Positions 34,751 to 44,790 are shown, counted from the first letter of the stretch. The stretch is 64,000 nucleotides of DNA from Ashinkailepas kermadecensis (GCA_034440615.1 JAOTOM010004628.1:243501-307500), one strand, 5' to 3'. Notes: generated by a model not told the origin, from the sequence alone. Numbers and translations: made by a program.

Positions 34751-35383
34751 GTGGCTTGTGGGCCCCGCCAGCACTTCATCGATCCTAACACTTAGAATCT
34801 AATGAATTCTAAGTTTATTTCACTGTTCAAAATATCTAAGGTGAGCGGAAGTCTCACCGTGTATTCTGCTAATATTTGCAAATTCGCGATTTAAATGCTA
34901 CACTTGGACACTGATGGCCACCAGTTCGCATCAATATGCTTGAAAATAATTATTAGCATGTCTAGTTTACTATCCAATAATTAATATAGTAGTCAATATT
35001 ACTTGGTCGCCACAATTTCGCCAAATGCAGTGTGGAGCGCTTCGTCCAACACCAGCGCCATCTATGAAGAAAGCCTGAACTATGCGAACGCTTCATTTCA
35101 AAGTCAATCTTCAGCATCAATTGGTTATGGAAGTGCACTGATCTTGCTGTCAAGTGAATCTCGATTAATAAAAATAACTAGCTTAAGCTATGTTTTACTT
35201 CTATTGGTAACCACAGTTCAAAATACGTCAAAAATCCAGGATTCGAAAAACTTCAATCGATCCGCGCGGGCAAAGAAAATAGAAAAAGTTGAAGAAAAAA
35301 GTTGATATTCGGAATCAGCATCAAAAACTAAGAATAGTGGGAGTTACCAAAACATTTCGAAAAAAGTCTAAAAGGTCACCCTA
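34751..35383 (-). repeat. right terminal inverted repeat of the long-TIR transposon
   Basis: Inverted partner of 31993-32645. It ends with GGTCACCCTA at 35374-35383. Confidence 0.88.
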
Positions 35384-35692
35384 CCACCTGCCACGGCCAC
35401 CTGGCGCGGCTTCCAGGTGTGGTCTTGGGCACTGGCGCTGTGTTATCGAGCACCTGTGCTGTGGCCTCGGGCACCGGTGCTGGCCTCGGGCATTGGCGCT
35501 GTTGAGCAGTTAGGCTGTCGGCTGTCGGCGGCCTGCCAAGTTTGTTGACCTGATGTTCGCTGCAGACCTGACACGCCCCACCGACTTTGCACGTCCTGTT
35601 TCAGCTGTTGTTCCCGTGACCTTGTGTGCTGTGTAGGCCTGGTGCGTCCTGTTGACTTGATATGCCTGGCTGACCTGGTGCGTCTGTTTCAG

Positions 35693-35782
35693 AACACCAA
35701 TGACATGGTGTCTCAGGACCGGCCCGACTGGCAGCAAGTGCTCGCCTACGTCACGTCCATCTACAAACACTTCGAGACCTAG
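35693..35782 (+). CDS. SPECC1L: cytospin (SPECC1/SPECC1L family), terminal coding exon
   Basis: Seen: acceptor GTGCGTCTGTTTCAG ending at 35692, with a CTGAC branch-point-like motif 27 nt upstream, followed by 29 codons and TAG (35780-35782). The peptide contains [24 protein letters not shown] and a C-terminal T. Known: cytospins end with the last CH-domain helix in this RPDW...YVT-IYK-FET pattern. Phase 0 agrees with the donor at 5988. Inference: the two exons make a complete second half of the CH domain. An earlier look-alike acceptor (GTCCTGTTTCAG, ending 35604) would run into other frames and is probably a decoy. The 3' UTR starts at 35783; no confident polyadenylation signal was found. 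Confidence 0.9.
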   Translation, partial: NTNDMVSQDRPDWQQVLAYVTSIYKHFET

Positions 35783-36229
35783 TGGCCGTCGCGCCGCCCT
35801 CGGGTGTACCCCCGGCTGTGATTGGTGCCCACCCTGGCCGCTCCGCCGCGGCTCCCGCGCCTCCGAGGCTCCCGCGCCTCCGATCTGGGCAGATCTGACG
35901 CTGTCCCACCGCCCACGATCATTGCCACTCAGGACTGCTACTGTCGGCCGGCAGCCGACAGCCGACCGGTGACGGCGCGCCGCTCTCGTGCTTAGTGTAT
36001 TTGACCAAATGTTGATCTAGTCCGCGCCACGGCGGCCGGAAGTGACAATTTCCGGCAACGGCGGCCGCATGCGAGTGTAGGAAGGAGCTTGTCGGGTTGT
36101 GCGTCCGCCCGGCCAGGCGGTCAGATGGCCAGATGCCCGGCGGTGGCGTGCGCCTGTGCCTGCATGCGTGTGTTAGTGGTCGGTTGTGTGTGGCGGAATC
36201 AGTGGAAGGCAGGTGCGGCACGTGAGGTG
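35783..36229 (+). other. probable start of the cytospin 3' UTR
   Basis: GC-rich sequence after the stop codon. The CCGCGGCTCCCGCGCCTCCG region is locally duplicated near 35850-35880. No AATAAA was found within this stretch, so the mRNA end is unknown. Confidence 0.4.
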
Positions 36230-36640
36230 CTGCTGCGGCGTGTGTATTGCAGCACGCGACGTGCTGCAAGACATGTGTGTCGCGCGGAAATGTGACGTGC
36301 TGCAAGGCATGTGTGTCGTGCGGCATGTGACGTGCTGCAAGACACGTGTGTGTGTCGTGCGGCATGCGACGTGCTGCAAGACACGTATGTCGCGCGACAT
36401 GTGACGTGCTGCAAGACACGTGTGTGACGTGCTGCAAGACACGTGTGTCGTGCGGCATGTGACGTGCTGCAAGACACGTGTGTGACGTGCTGCAAGACAC
36501 GTGTGTCGTGCGGCATGTGACGTGCTGCAAGACACGAGTGTCGCGTGGTGACGAGTGTCGCATGTGCTGCGCCACAGCAGCACATGTGACGTGCTGCTGC
36601 CGCGCGCGTGTCGTGCGGCACGTCAGGTGCTGCTGTGGCG
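36230..36640. repeat. 35-bp minisatellite
   Basis: About ten variant copies of TGTGACGTGCTGCAAGACAC + GTGTGTCGTGCGGCA, with shorter forms. It lies 450 bp after the cytospin stop codon, so it may be within the 3' UTR. Confidence 0.92.
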
Positions 36641-37090
36641 CCTGTGTCGTGCTGTACTGGTGAGCTATGCCCGCATGCCACGCTTACTGTGTTTTGTGGT
36701 GTCAACGTTATGTGTTTATTTTCACATATCACCACCGTTCTCGCTTGTTTTAGGGCTCTCCCTGTAAAATATATGGCTATCTACGCGTGTGTGAACTCTG
36801 TCCATCGACTACCGTGCGTCTCGAGTGCTGCAGAAGTGCTGGCCTCCTCCATTGCCATGACTGCGACGCGCGGCAGATACTTACCGGCGGTTTTTGTATA
36901 CCCACAGTAGATAATATATAAGTGTGTCCGTTGGGCGGGCTGAAGTATCCCATTGTGAACCGCGTGCGTCCCTGGCTGGAGACGTGCACCTCCTCAGCTC
37001 CTGGGTAGGCTGTCGGCCACAGATGTTCTCTTGCCGGGCCGCCGCCACCTGGGGCCGACTGCCTCCGTCCGTCACGTCGGCCCCGTCATT
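36641..37090. other. intergenic spacer
   Basis: Nothing recognised. Confidence 0.35.
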
Positions 37091-37091
37091 G

Positions 37092-37218
37092 GTGGCGTTG
37101 TGGGCGGATGGTGGCGTTGTGGGCGGATGTCGCGCGTCACTTCTCAGGGCGGTGTCAGCGTTGTGGGCGGATGGTGGCGTTGTGGGCGGATGTCGCGCGT
37201 CACTTCTCAGGGCGGTGT
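37092..37218. repeat. two 63-bp tandem copies
   Basis: GTGGCGTTGTGGGCGGATGT + CGCGCGTCACTTCTCAGGGC + GGTGTC repeated at 37111 and 37174, with an extra partial GTGGCGTTGTGGGCGGATG before the first. Confidence 0.9.
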
Positions 37219-38475
37219 CGGATTCATGGACCCAGAGCTTGCGTGCATTTGTCTGTATTGATGACGGCGAGCGACACGAAATCTGAACAGCCACATCGTC
37301 GATAATCTGACTGGAAAACATCGACGGCTGACGCGCTGCGCGGGTCTGATCGTCGCTGCCACCTACCGATCCCATGCTATATTTTCCGCCATTAATATGC
37401 ATGTGTATATTGCATTGGACGGACTGAAAGACCTATTTATACCACCACAACGAATATTACTATACTAGATAACGGACCGAAGAGTGATAGTCGGTCGCGC
37501 ACGACTCATCACTCCTCGCGTGCATGCTGAACAGCAGCGTCGCTCGGCCGCGGCGGCCGGGCATCAGTTCGTTCCAAGTTGTGAACCCAGTTGGTCACGC
37601 GCAACTGTAGTCGGGCCAGTTTCACACTGACGCGAGTAAATTATCGGACTGCGGGAAGACGTTCACACCGTGATGCAACAGCGCTACGGATGGACTACGC
37701 CGGCGTGGCGAGCACCAGAGCAGCTTCTGGCTGTAGCCGGAGAGTTGGGTGGGGTGTAGCCGGAGAATTAGGTGGGATTAAGGTCGTTCCGGTGTCACGG
37801 GTCGCGTTTCGAAAACCTGCAAGATGAACTGTGATCGCGAGGTACGTGGAAGCACTCTCCTAGGCAGCATGTAAGCATGGTCTGTCGACATGTGAGCACT
37901 GTCTGCTAGTCGGTAGTGTAGGTGAAGATGAAGCCGACATTTGGTTTCCTATGCGGCATGTCTGTCTTCGAACCAATCAAGCCTGCAATAAGCGATGAGA
38001 ATTAAATTAAATTAGGTCACTGGGTTGGTTCTTCGTCGCAGTGAACACTGACAGGGTCGAGATTTTGAATCGGTCTGCAAGGAAATGCAATGTGGAAATT
38101 GCTACGATAAGCTTAGCCATTTAAATGTTGTACACGTGACCTTCGTCAGACACCTGCAAATGTTCTTTTTCTGCGGAAGCGCACGCATCTCTGAAGTAGC
38201 GTAGCTACTAGTTAAGTGCATTTATGAAGTCCGAGTAATACTACTATTTTGGTAGTTTATGGTTTTAAAAACTAGCACGGTATCAATATTTTAGTTTCTT
38301 TTGTGAGGACAAATGGGCACTTTTTAGGAGGAATCGCCGGTTTAGGACGAAGTGGTCAGTCGTTGAGCCTGCACCCGATGATTTCGCCAACGTGATTCGA
38401 GACAACACGGCTGCTTGATTAACCAACTCCACAAGTCGGTAATCTAGTGAGCAATGTGGGTAAGCTGTTCAGGCT
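37219..38475. other. intergenic sequence, nothing recognised
   Basis: No gene, RNA or element identified. Confidence 0.35.
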
Positions 38476-38785
38476 TGCTCAATGAAACAGCGATTGACCA
38501 GAACTCCCCACTTGTGTTATCTGAGTTATTCATATACACGAAACGTTATCAGAACTCCCCACAAGTGTTAGGTGAGTTATTTATATACGCCAAACATCGT
38601 CATCAGAACTCCCCACTAGGCTTAGCCGAGTTATTTATATACACCAGCCATCACCATCCGAAGGGGAGGTAGATGTCACAACAGCAGGTGTTCTCACGAC
38701 CAGCTGTAGATGTCACAACAACCATCACCATCCGAAGGGGAGGTAGATGTCACAACAGCAGGTGTTCTCACGACCAGCGAAAAAC
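38476..38785. repeat. three ~52-bp copies followed by a ~70-bp duplication
   Basis: CAGAACTCCCCAC, GTTA and GAGTTATTTATATAC recur at 38499, 38551 and 38604. The block ATCACCATCCGAAGGGGAGG + TAGATGTCACAACAGCAGGT then occurs at 38649 and again at 38724. Confidence 0.9.
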
Positions 38786-39170
38786 AACGCGCCTCCACCT
38801 ATAGTCGGAATTCACACATTCACGGGGAAACCAACCTATGATAAAGGTTCGCGGCGTTGACCTCGAACAGAGCTTTGACTTCCTGAATTGGCGTCCGTGA
38901 AACGTGAGTGCGTTGAAGTTCATTAATCCATTCCACTTCTACAACACTCCATTTTGCACTGTTGTCCCAAAGACATTTTGCTCACAACTGGTACTTCGGT
39001 CATTTAGTCGTTTTTGGTGTGCATAATATTGTTGACTTCTGTAGACTTGATAGCCGAATTTCACGTACTGGGCTCACGCCCTCCGCCCTATGGGAAATTA
39101 ATTTCAGGACACTGTTCGTCTGACAATGCTGAACTTACAACTCGAAACTAAACCAGACCGTATAGCACCG
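38786..39170. other. intergenic spacer
   Basis: Nothing recognised. Confidence 0.35.
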
Positions 39171-39366
39171 ACTGGCGCCCTGGGGGATGGTTGGGCCGGG
39201 TGTGATCGAGTGGCGCCCTGGGGGATGGTTGGGCCGGGTGTGATCGACTGGCGCCCTGGGGGATGGTTGGGCCGGGTGTGATCGAGTGGCGCCCTGGGGG
39301 ATGGTTGGGCCGGGTGTGATCGACTGGCGCCCTGGGGGATGGTTGGGCCGGGTGTGATCGAGTGGA
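39171..39366. repeat. 38-bp minisatellite
   Basis: Five copies of GGCGCCCTGGGGGATGGTTG + GGCCGGGTGTGATCGAGT, alternating GAGT and GACT. Confidence 0.95.
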
Positions 39367-39439
39367 GTGAGGACCACTCGTCCGTCCGGTCGCAGGGTAT
39401 CCAGGTGATGATAAGACTGCACGACTGCCAGCGCACTGG

Positions 39440-39930
39440 TGGGCGTCCGCGGTACATGGCGCAGCTGGCGCACCATAGGGCGTCCGCGGTACATGGCGCA
39501 GCTGGAGCACCGTAGGGCGTCCGCGGTACATGGCGCACCGTAAGGTGCCCGCGGTACATGGCGCGGCTGGCGCACCATAGGGCGTCCGCGGTACATGGCG
39601 CAGCTGGCGCACCGTAGGGCGTCCGCGGTACATGGCGCACCGTAAGGTGCCCGCGGTACATGGCGCAGCTGGCGCACCGTAGGGCGTCCGCGGTACATGG
39701 CGCAGCTGGCGCACCGTAGGGCGTCCGCGGTACATGGCGCACCGTAAGGTGCCCGCGGTACATGGCGCAGCTGGCGCACCGTAGGGCGTCCGCGGTACAT
39801 GGCGCAGCTGGAGCACCGTAGGGCGTCCGCGGTACATGGCGCACCGTAAGGTGCCCGCGGTACATGGCGCGGCTGGCGCACCATAGGGCGTCCGCGGTAC
39901 ATGGCGCAGCTGGCGCACCATAGGGCGAAG
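39440..39930. repeat. compound minisatellite (37-bp and 28-bp units)
   Basis: Alternating units GCGTCCGCGGTACATGGCGC + AGCTGGCGCACCGTAGG and a shorter GTGCCCGCGGTACATGGCGC form, in a higher-order pattern of about 102 bp. The 366-codon and 257-codon minus-strand ORFs across this and the neighbouring array are artefacts. Confidence 0.93.
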
Positions 39931-41407
39931 TACCGACCGACTAAGATTGATCGCACAGGGCTCAGCTGCTTTAACAGCTCCGTCCGACCAAGCACGAGGT
40001 GGTGCGCCCGTGGATTACTGTTCCGGCCCACGGTGCAGATGTGTATCGGTGAGGACAAGTGGTCCAATTTTGTGGAAATCACCACTGCTTGACACCACAT
40101 CGCATTCAACCGACCTTTTCTGGTGGTAATTTCGGCCATCATTACGCAACCAATCAGCATGATGACGTTTTCATCGAATTTACGACATGATTTGCGATAC
40201 GTTCGTTCTAAAAGTCGTCGATATAACAGAGACAATGAAGAACAAAATAATTGGCTCGCAGAGCGAGGTGCAGTGGGAAGATATATTTCAAATGACTTGT
40301 AAATATGTTCTTTTACGACTGTACTTCTTCATGTCCGTTTCAACACAGGCAGGATTTGTTTCCCTCCAACGACCAACCAAAAAAAATATTGCCTTGCTTT
40401 GCCAGGTGGACGATCGACAGTAGCCAACTTCATAACACTGTGGACCACAAGTCAGCAACAATCTACGAGTATATCACATGGTCAGTCATATCGCCATAGA
40501 GGATTGGGATCTGTGGTGGGAAGGCCATAAAGATACTGGGACGGAAGGGATTGGAAATAGCTGGTGAACCAACCAATGGTGCACATGCAAGTGTAAGATA
40601 AAGGACGTGTCACCAAAGTTGTCCGGATGAATGTCCATAGGGCTCTGCTCACGCCAGCGATGTTCGAGGTCCAGGTCCAGGTCCTCAAGGGAGGATAAAA
40701 GGATCTCAAGTCGACGCCAATTTAAGGTTAAGGAAACTCGACCTCAGCAGAATCAATCGCCTTGCCATTGTACCGGAGCTGGCCATTGACAGAGGCTGAT
40801 AATTGGTTCCGCCTGGAGACGAGCGCAATAAGACAGTTACGAGGACAGCTGGAATTGGTCAAAGAGATAACCAGACAACCACAACATCGAGAGCAAAAAT
40901 GTTAGCAAGTCTCTTGTAACCGGCCCGGAATGCAGGTGATTTCCACTGTAACACACATGGCAACAGGCACATCATATTACCAGCAGTATTGATATGTCTA
41001 CTTCACCCGCGGTTCTGTCCTCCATTTGGTCTGGCTCGCACCTGTACTGCGTTCACACTTCTACAGACCTTGCTGGATTTGCTGCTGCCCGAGAATACGT
41101 CGGTGTTTAGGAAAACGACTGCGGCGCAAGCCAGTCCCGCCGACCGTGGCGACAAGCCACAGATGTCGCTCACCAATCCCCACAACAGCTCACCAATCCC
41201 CTGAACAGCTCATCAATCCCCATAGACAACAGCGCACCTTCCTAGCCAGTGCCGCCAGCCGTGGCGGCAGGCCACACAGACGCCGCTCACCAATCCCCAC
41301 AACAGCTCACCAATTCCCGCACACAACACAACACAACCTTCCGAGGTTACTGCTGGCACCGCAGCTTCATGGCCTTGAAGTGCAGACGACGTGGCGGGTC
41401 ACAGCCG
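39931..41407. other. intergenic region between convergent genes
   Basis: Mostly unrecognised. Near 41160-41320 the phrase CTCACCAATCCCCACAACAG recurs several times. The end of the vWA gene transcript is expected here, but no clear minus-strand polyadenylation signal was found. Confidence 0.4.
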
Positions 41408-42514
41408 CTATCGCGACAGCATGATCTTGCGGCGCAGGCGCGGCGTGGGATCGCCGGCGATGAGGCGCGTGGGCGAGCTCTCGACACGCACAACTCTTGG
41501 CCACCCGTGAGGGGCGCCGGCCGTGCCACGTTGCGACGGCTCCGAGTCGGTGCTGGAGACCGCCGCCAACGGCCACCGCCGGATACAGCCGCGCTCGCAC
41601 ATGAGCCGGAAGTGCTCGGGCACCTCCATCAGCAGGTGGAGCGCGAACGCCAACTCGTGCGCGCCGGCCGCCGACGCGTACTCGACGAACTGGAAGTTGT
41701 CGAAGCGGCGCGCCGGCACCAGGTCGTCGAGCGCCTCCATCGTGTCCCACGGCCCGTCGCCGACGCCAACCAGCGCGATGGAGAGCGGGTGCGCCGACGC
41801 CTCGACCAGCGCGCTGATCGTGTCGTCGACGGCCGGCAGCTGGCCGTCGGAGACGATGACGAGCAACGTGAGCTCGGCGGCGCCTGTCTGCCGCGCGTGC
41901 TGGACGCCGCGCATGATGATCGGTCTGAGGCTGGTGGGGCCGCCCAGGCGGCGGCTGCGCGCCGCCGCCGCGTACGCCGCCAGCACGTCCTTGAAGCCGG
42001 CGCACGGCTGGCCGTCGGCCCGCAGCGGAAACACGTCCACGTCGCGGGTGGATGCGTCGCCGAAGCCGTACGCGTACACGTCCCGGCCGTCGAGCAGTGG
42101 GTGCAGCGCGTGGCCCACCGCCTGGATGGCGCGCTGGTAGGGGTTGTTGGGTTTGAGCGGCATGACGCGGTGCAGCGACTGGTGGGCGAAGCTGCGGTTG
42201 CCCTGCCACTCGTTGCTGGCGCTGAAGTCGACGCCGAGGACGGCGCGTAGCCGGCGCAGCCCGCTGCGGTGCACGGCTCGCAACAGCTCAGAGTGCGACT
42301 GGAAGCCGTCCCGGATGGCGTGGAAGCCGGGCTGCGCGGCGCCGCCGGCGCGCCACAGCTGCTGGAAGCGCACCGCGCGCCGCTGCTCGTCCTCCTGCCG
42401 CTTGGCGCAGACGCGCTGGCGTGCCTCGGCGGCGCGAGCAAGGTCACTCTTGTACCAGTAGAACACGTAGAAGCCTATGGACACCGAGATGCAGAAGAGC
42501 GCCAGGTCGAGCAT
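41408..42514 (-). CDS. copine/RGLG-type vWA-domain protein with N-terminal membrane segment
   Basis: Seen: 368 codons from ATG at 42514. Residues 3-21 are hydrophobic (LALFCISVSIGFYVFYW), a likely signal anchor, followed by a basic/Glu-rich stretch (25-50). A von Willebrand A domain runs from about 90 to 300: MIDAS motif DFSAS (96-100), NEWQGNRSF, YGFGDAST (149-156), GPTS, VSDG (221-224) and LVGVGDGPWD (248-257), then PARRFDNFQFVEY. Known: this pattern is shared by copines and RGLG ubiquitin ligases, closest to RGLG. RGLGs end in a RING finger; here the protein stops about 65 residues after the domain with none, so it is not an obvious E3 ligase. Codon use is extremely GC-rich. The start is uncertain: the frame is open to a TGA at 42590-42592 without another ATG, so an upstream exon is possible. 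Confidence 0.85.
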   Translation of the reverse strand: MLDLALFCISVSIGFYVFYWYKSDLARAAEARQRVCAKRQEDEQRRAVRFQQLWRAGGAAQPGFHAIRDGFQSHSELLRAVHRSGLRRLRAVLGVDFSASNEWQGNRSFAHQSLHRVMPLKPNNPYQRAIQAVGHALHPLLDGRDVYAYGFGDASTRDVDVFPLRADGQPCAGFKDVLAAYAAAARSRRLGGPTSLRPIIMRGVQHARQTGAAELTLLVIVSDGQLPAVDDTISALVEASAHPLSIALVGVGDGPWDTMEALDDLVPARRFDNFQFVEYASAAGAHELAFALHLLMEVPEHFRLMCERGCIRRWPLAAVSSTDSEPSQRGTAGAPHGWPRVVRVESSPTRLIAGDPTPRLRRKIMLSR

Positions 42515-42619
42515 GCGAGTCAGCTCGATCAGCAGGCTGGCCGAACGTGGCCAGGCGGTCACAATGACCGCGATGTCCAGGATGGCGGCTCAGTTCCACT
42601 GGCCCGTCGATGGTGCATC

Positions 42620-42916
42620 CAGGTCAGCCGAAGTAACGTTCAGGTCAGCCGAGGCAACGTGCAGGTCAGCCGAGGTGACGTCCAGGTCAGCCGAGGTGAC
42701 GTCCAGGTCAGCTGAGGTGACATCCAGGTCAGACCAGGTGACGTCCAGGTCAGACGGAGTGATATCCAGGTCAGCCGAGGTGACGTCCAGGTCAGCCGAA
42801 TGGACGACCAGGTCAGCTGAGGTGACATCCAGGTCAGACCAGGTGACGTCCAGGTCAGACGAAGTGATATCCAGGTCAGCCGAGGTGACGTCCAGGTCAG
42901 CCAAATGGACGTCCAA
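42620..42916. repeat. 21-bp minisatellite upstream of the vWA gene
   Basis: About fourteen copies of CAGGTCAGCCGAGGTGACGT plus C. Each unit contains AGGTCA (nuclear-receptor half-site-like) and TGACGTC (CRE-like). The period equals seven codons. On the minus strand it is open as a heptad, roughly ADLDVTS, in the same frame as the vWA ORF, stopped by the TGA at 42590. It lies 100-400 bp upstream of the chosen start, so it is promoter, 5' UTR, intron or former coding sequence. Confidence 0.92.
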
Positions 42917-42969
42917 GTCGTTTGTGATGCTAGTGTATTGTTCTCAGGTGATGTCGGTGTCCCGGATGG

Positions 42970-43340
42970 TGTGCTTGGGTCCACTGAGGAAGTCCAGGAA
43001 GTTCAGAGAACGTCTCGCTCAGTCCTCAGCGTCTCATCAGTTGTCCGAGCCCCGACATCGAATTCGACACCAGGTTTTCCTCGTTAAAGTTGAGCCTGCT
43101 GCGATTCTCGTCGAATCCCGGCGGGTTGCAGATCATCTGGCGTGCTGACCGATTGTCTAGATCCTGAAGCGACGCCGGGTCACTGATCAATGGCCGGGCA
43201 ACGTCACTGCGTGCCGCGGCTTTCGTCGTAAAAAGTATATCGTCGCTGGTCCTCACAGTGTGGCGGTCCAAACGTACAGCCCGAGGGTGGTTCGGCACCA
43301 CACCGGGCAGCTTATCAACCGCTAGCAGGATCTGGCTCGC
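42970..43340 (-). other. open reading frame of unknown status
   Basis: A minus-strand frame is open from about 43340 to a TGA at 43026-43028 and reads MICNPPGFDENRSRLNFNEE and SNSMSGLGQLMRR near its end. Its composition is protein-like and unlike the surrounding repeats, but no domain is recognised and no good splice sites were found. It could be an upstream exon region of the vWA gene or chance. Confidence 0.2.
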
Positions 43341-43735
43341 AATCCTTTACCAATGATTGTTAAAGCAATCAATATTTTCTATTACACATATTTGTTCGTT
43401 GAGTATTGAGCTACTGCATTGCATGAATATTTTGTATTGATATTGTATTGAGGTAACAAAAAGAGTTAAAAGTGGACATTCGTTACTGGCGGCGCTTCAT
43501 GTCAACACACGTCGGTCAGGCAGGTCAAGTGTGACAGGTCCAGTCCAAACGTGGTTGGTGCACACACTCACAGTCCTGCAGAACTCTGTCAAGCTGGGCT
43601 TCAAGACCACAAACCAGACGAAGGAAAAGGACTGTCACGCCCATCATATTAAAAAAAACCTTCACATTTGAACTCAACCACACGCATAGCAGCACACTAG
43701 CAGCATATGTGCAGCATATTAGCAGCATATTAGCA

Positions 43736-43737
<2 letters not shown>
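43341..43737. other. intergenic spacer
   Basis: Nothing recognised; short GCAGCATATTA repeats lead into the AT run. Confidence 0.35.
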
Positions 43738-43808
<71 letters not shown>

Positions 43809-43820
43809 ATATACATATAT
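43738..43820. repeat. (AT)n microsatellite
   Basis: About 60 bp of uninterrupted AT, then GTATGTATATATACATATAT. AGCAGCATATTAGCAGCA phrases flank it on both sides. Confidence 0.97.
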
Positions 43821-44106
43821 AGCAGCATATTAGCAGCACATTGCCACGAGACGGCACTGGCCGGATGAGAGGACATTGCCGCCAGCACCCCTGCCAGCTA
43901 GCTGCACGTGCAGCGCTTGGTGACGTTTTGTCACCATGTCCTGCAGAGCCCTTCCAAGGTAAGTCCCTTCCGGACACTTTCCGGCGGATGCCACGCGTTA
44001 CCAGCAGGCGGAGAGCTCAGTGAGGTGCTGATGACAAGTGTTTAAACGAGTAGCCGGCTGTATGCTGAAGCTCAGCACGGCGGCCCTTAGCGCTGCATAT
44101 AGCTAA

Positions 44107-44272
44107 CGGCTCTGAATAAATGTTCCGCTGAACTCCTTGACTACACCACCTCACCAGACTATACCCGACGTGCTAGTAACTCACATGGCTCTGAATAAAG
44201 GTGCCGCTGAACTCCCTGACTACACCACCTCACCAGACCTTACCTTACCCGACGTGCTAGTAACTCACATGC
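44107..44272. repeat. two ~80-bp direct copies
   Basis: GGCTCTGAATAAATGTTCCG + CTGAACTCC + ACTACACCACCTCACCAGAC and GACGTGCTAGTAACTCACAT are present twice in tandem. Similar tails abut in both copies. Confidence 0.85.
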
Positions 44273-44449
44273 CTTGTGGTCGCCGCCCGCAAATGTCCAC
44301 AAGTCGTGCCAGCTAAACCTCCCCGAACACCTCGCATACTGCACGTCCTGTAGGGGTGCCGGTGGCATGCGCCTTGCCGTCCGATCGATGCGGCCAGAAT
44401 TGAAATGGGATGCAAGAGCTGGGCGCAATCTCGCACCACAGCTCATACA

Positions 44450-44790
44450 ACACGACCCATAGATATGGGGATATCTCGCATCACAGCTCATAACACAACA
44501 CAACCCATATATCTGGGGATATCTTGCATCACAGCTCACCACGCAACACAACCCGTATATCTGGGCGATATCTCGCATCACAGTTCATCACACAACACAG
44601 CCCATATATCTGGGGATATCTCGCATCACAGCTCATCATACAACACGACCCATAGATCTGGGGATATCTCGCATCACAGCTCATCATACAACACAACCCG
44701 TAGATCTGGGGATATCTCGCATCACAGCTCATCATACAACACAACCCGTAGATCTGGGCGATATCTCGCATCACACCTTACTACACAGCC
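44450..44790. repeat. ~49-bp minisatellite
   Basis: Seven copies of GATATCTCGCATCACAGCTC + ATCATACAACACAACCCGTA + GATCTGGG. Confidence 0.94.

Larger units (their letters stand above)
31993..35383 (+). mobile_element. DNA transposon with ~0.65-kb terminal inverted repeats
   Basis: The element begins TAGGGTGACCTCTTT and ends with the complement ...AAAGGTCACCCTA. The two ends are inverted copies of each other for about 650 bp (left 31993-32645, right 34751-35383), estimated by eye at roughly 80% identity. Between them is 2.1 kb carrying a decayed transposase-like gene. There is no clean target duplication (CACAC left, CCACC right). Very long TIRs occur in Polintons, Foldback/NOF and some MULE-type elements, but the total of 3.4 kb is far too short for a Polinton. 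I cannot name the superfamily. It sits only 310 bp upstream of the cytospin terminal exon. Confidence 0.85.
5988..35692 (+). other. inferred terminal intron of the cytospin gene (29.7 kb)
   Basis: Bounded by donor GTACGT at 5988 and acceptor GTCTGTTTCAG ending 35692, both phase 0. It contains LINE, SINE and DNA-transposon copies and at least eight minisatellites, and I found no other convincing cytospin exon inside. The join is inferred from protein homology: the two exons meet exactly within the CH domain with no residue lost. Confidence 0.8.

Noticed and set aside
31993..35383. Polinton/Maverick
   Set aside because: Long TIRs fit, but the element is 3.4 kb and shows no polymerase, integrase, protease or capsid genes.
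39104..40235. Minus-strand ORFs of 253-366 codons
   Set aside because: They translate the 37/28-bp and 38-bp arrays; several frames are open at once.
41249..42250. 333-codon plus-strand ORF and other long ORFs antisense to the vWA gene
   Set aside because: Shadow frames of a GC-rich gene. Only the minus frame shows vWA motifs with conserved order and spacing.
43738..43800. AT run as a replication origin or terminator
   Set aside because: A plain AT microsatellite; similar runs occur elsewhere and nothing else supports a function.
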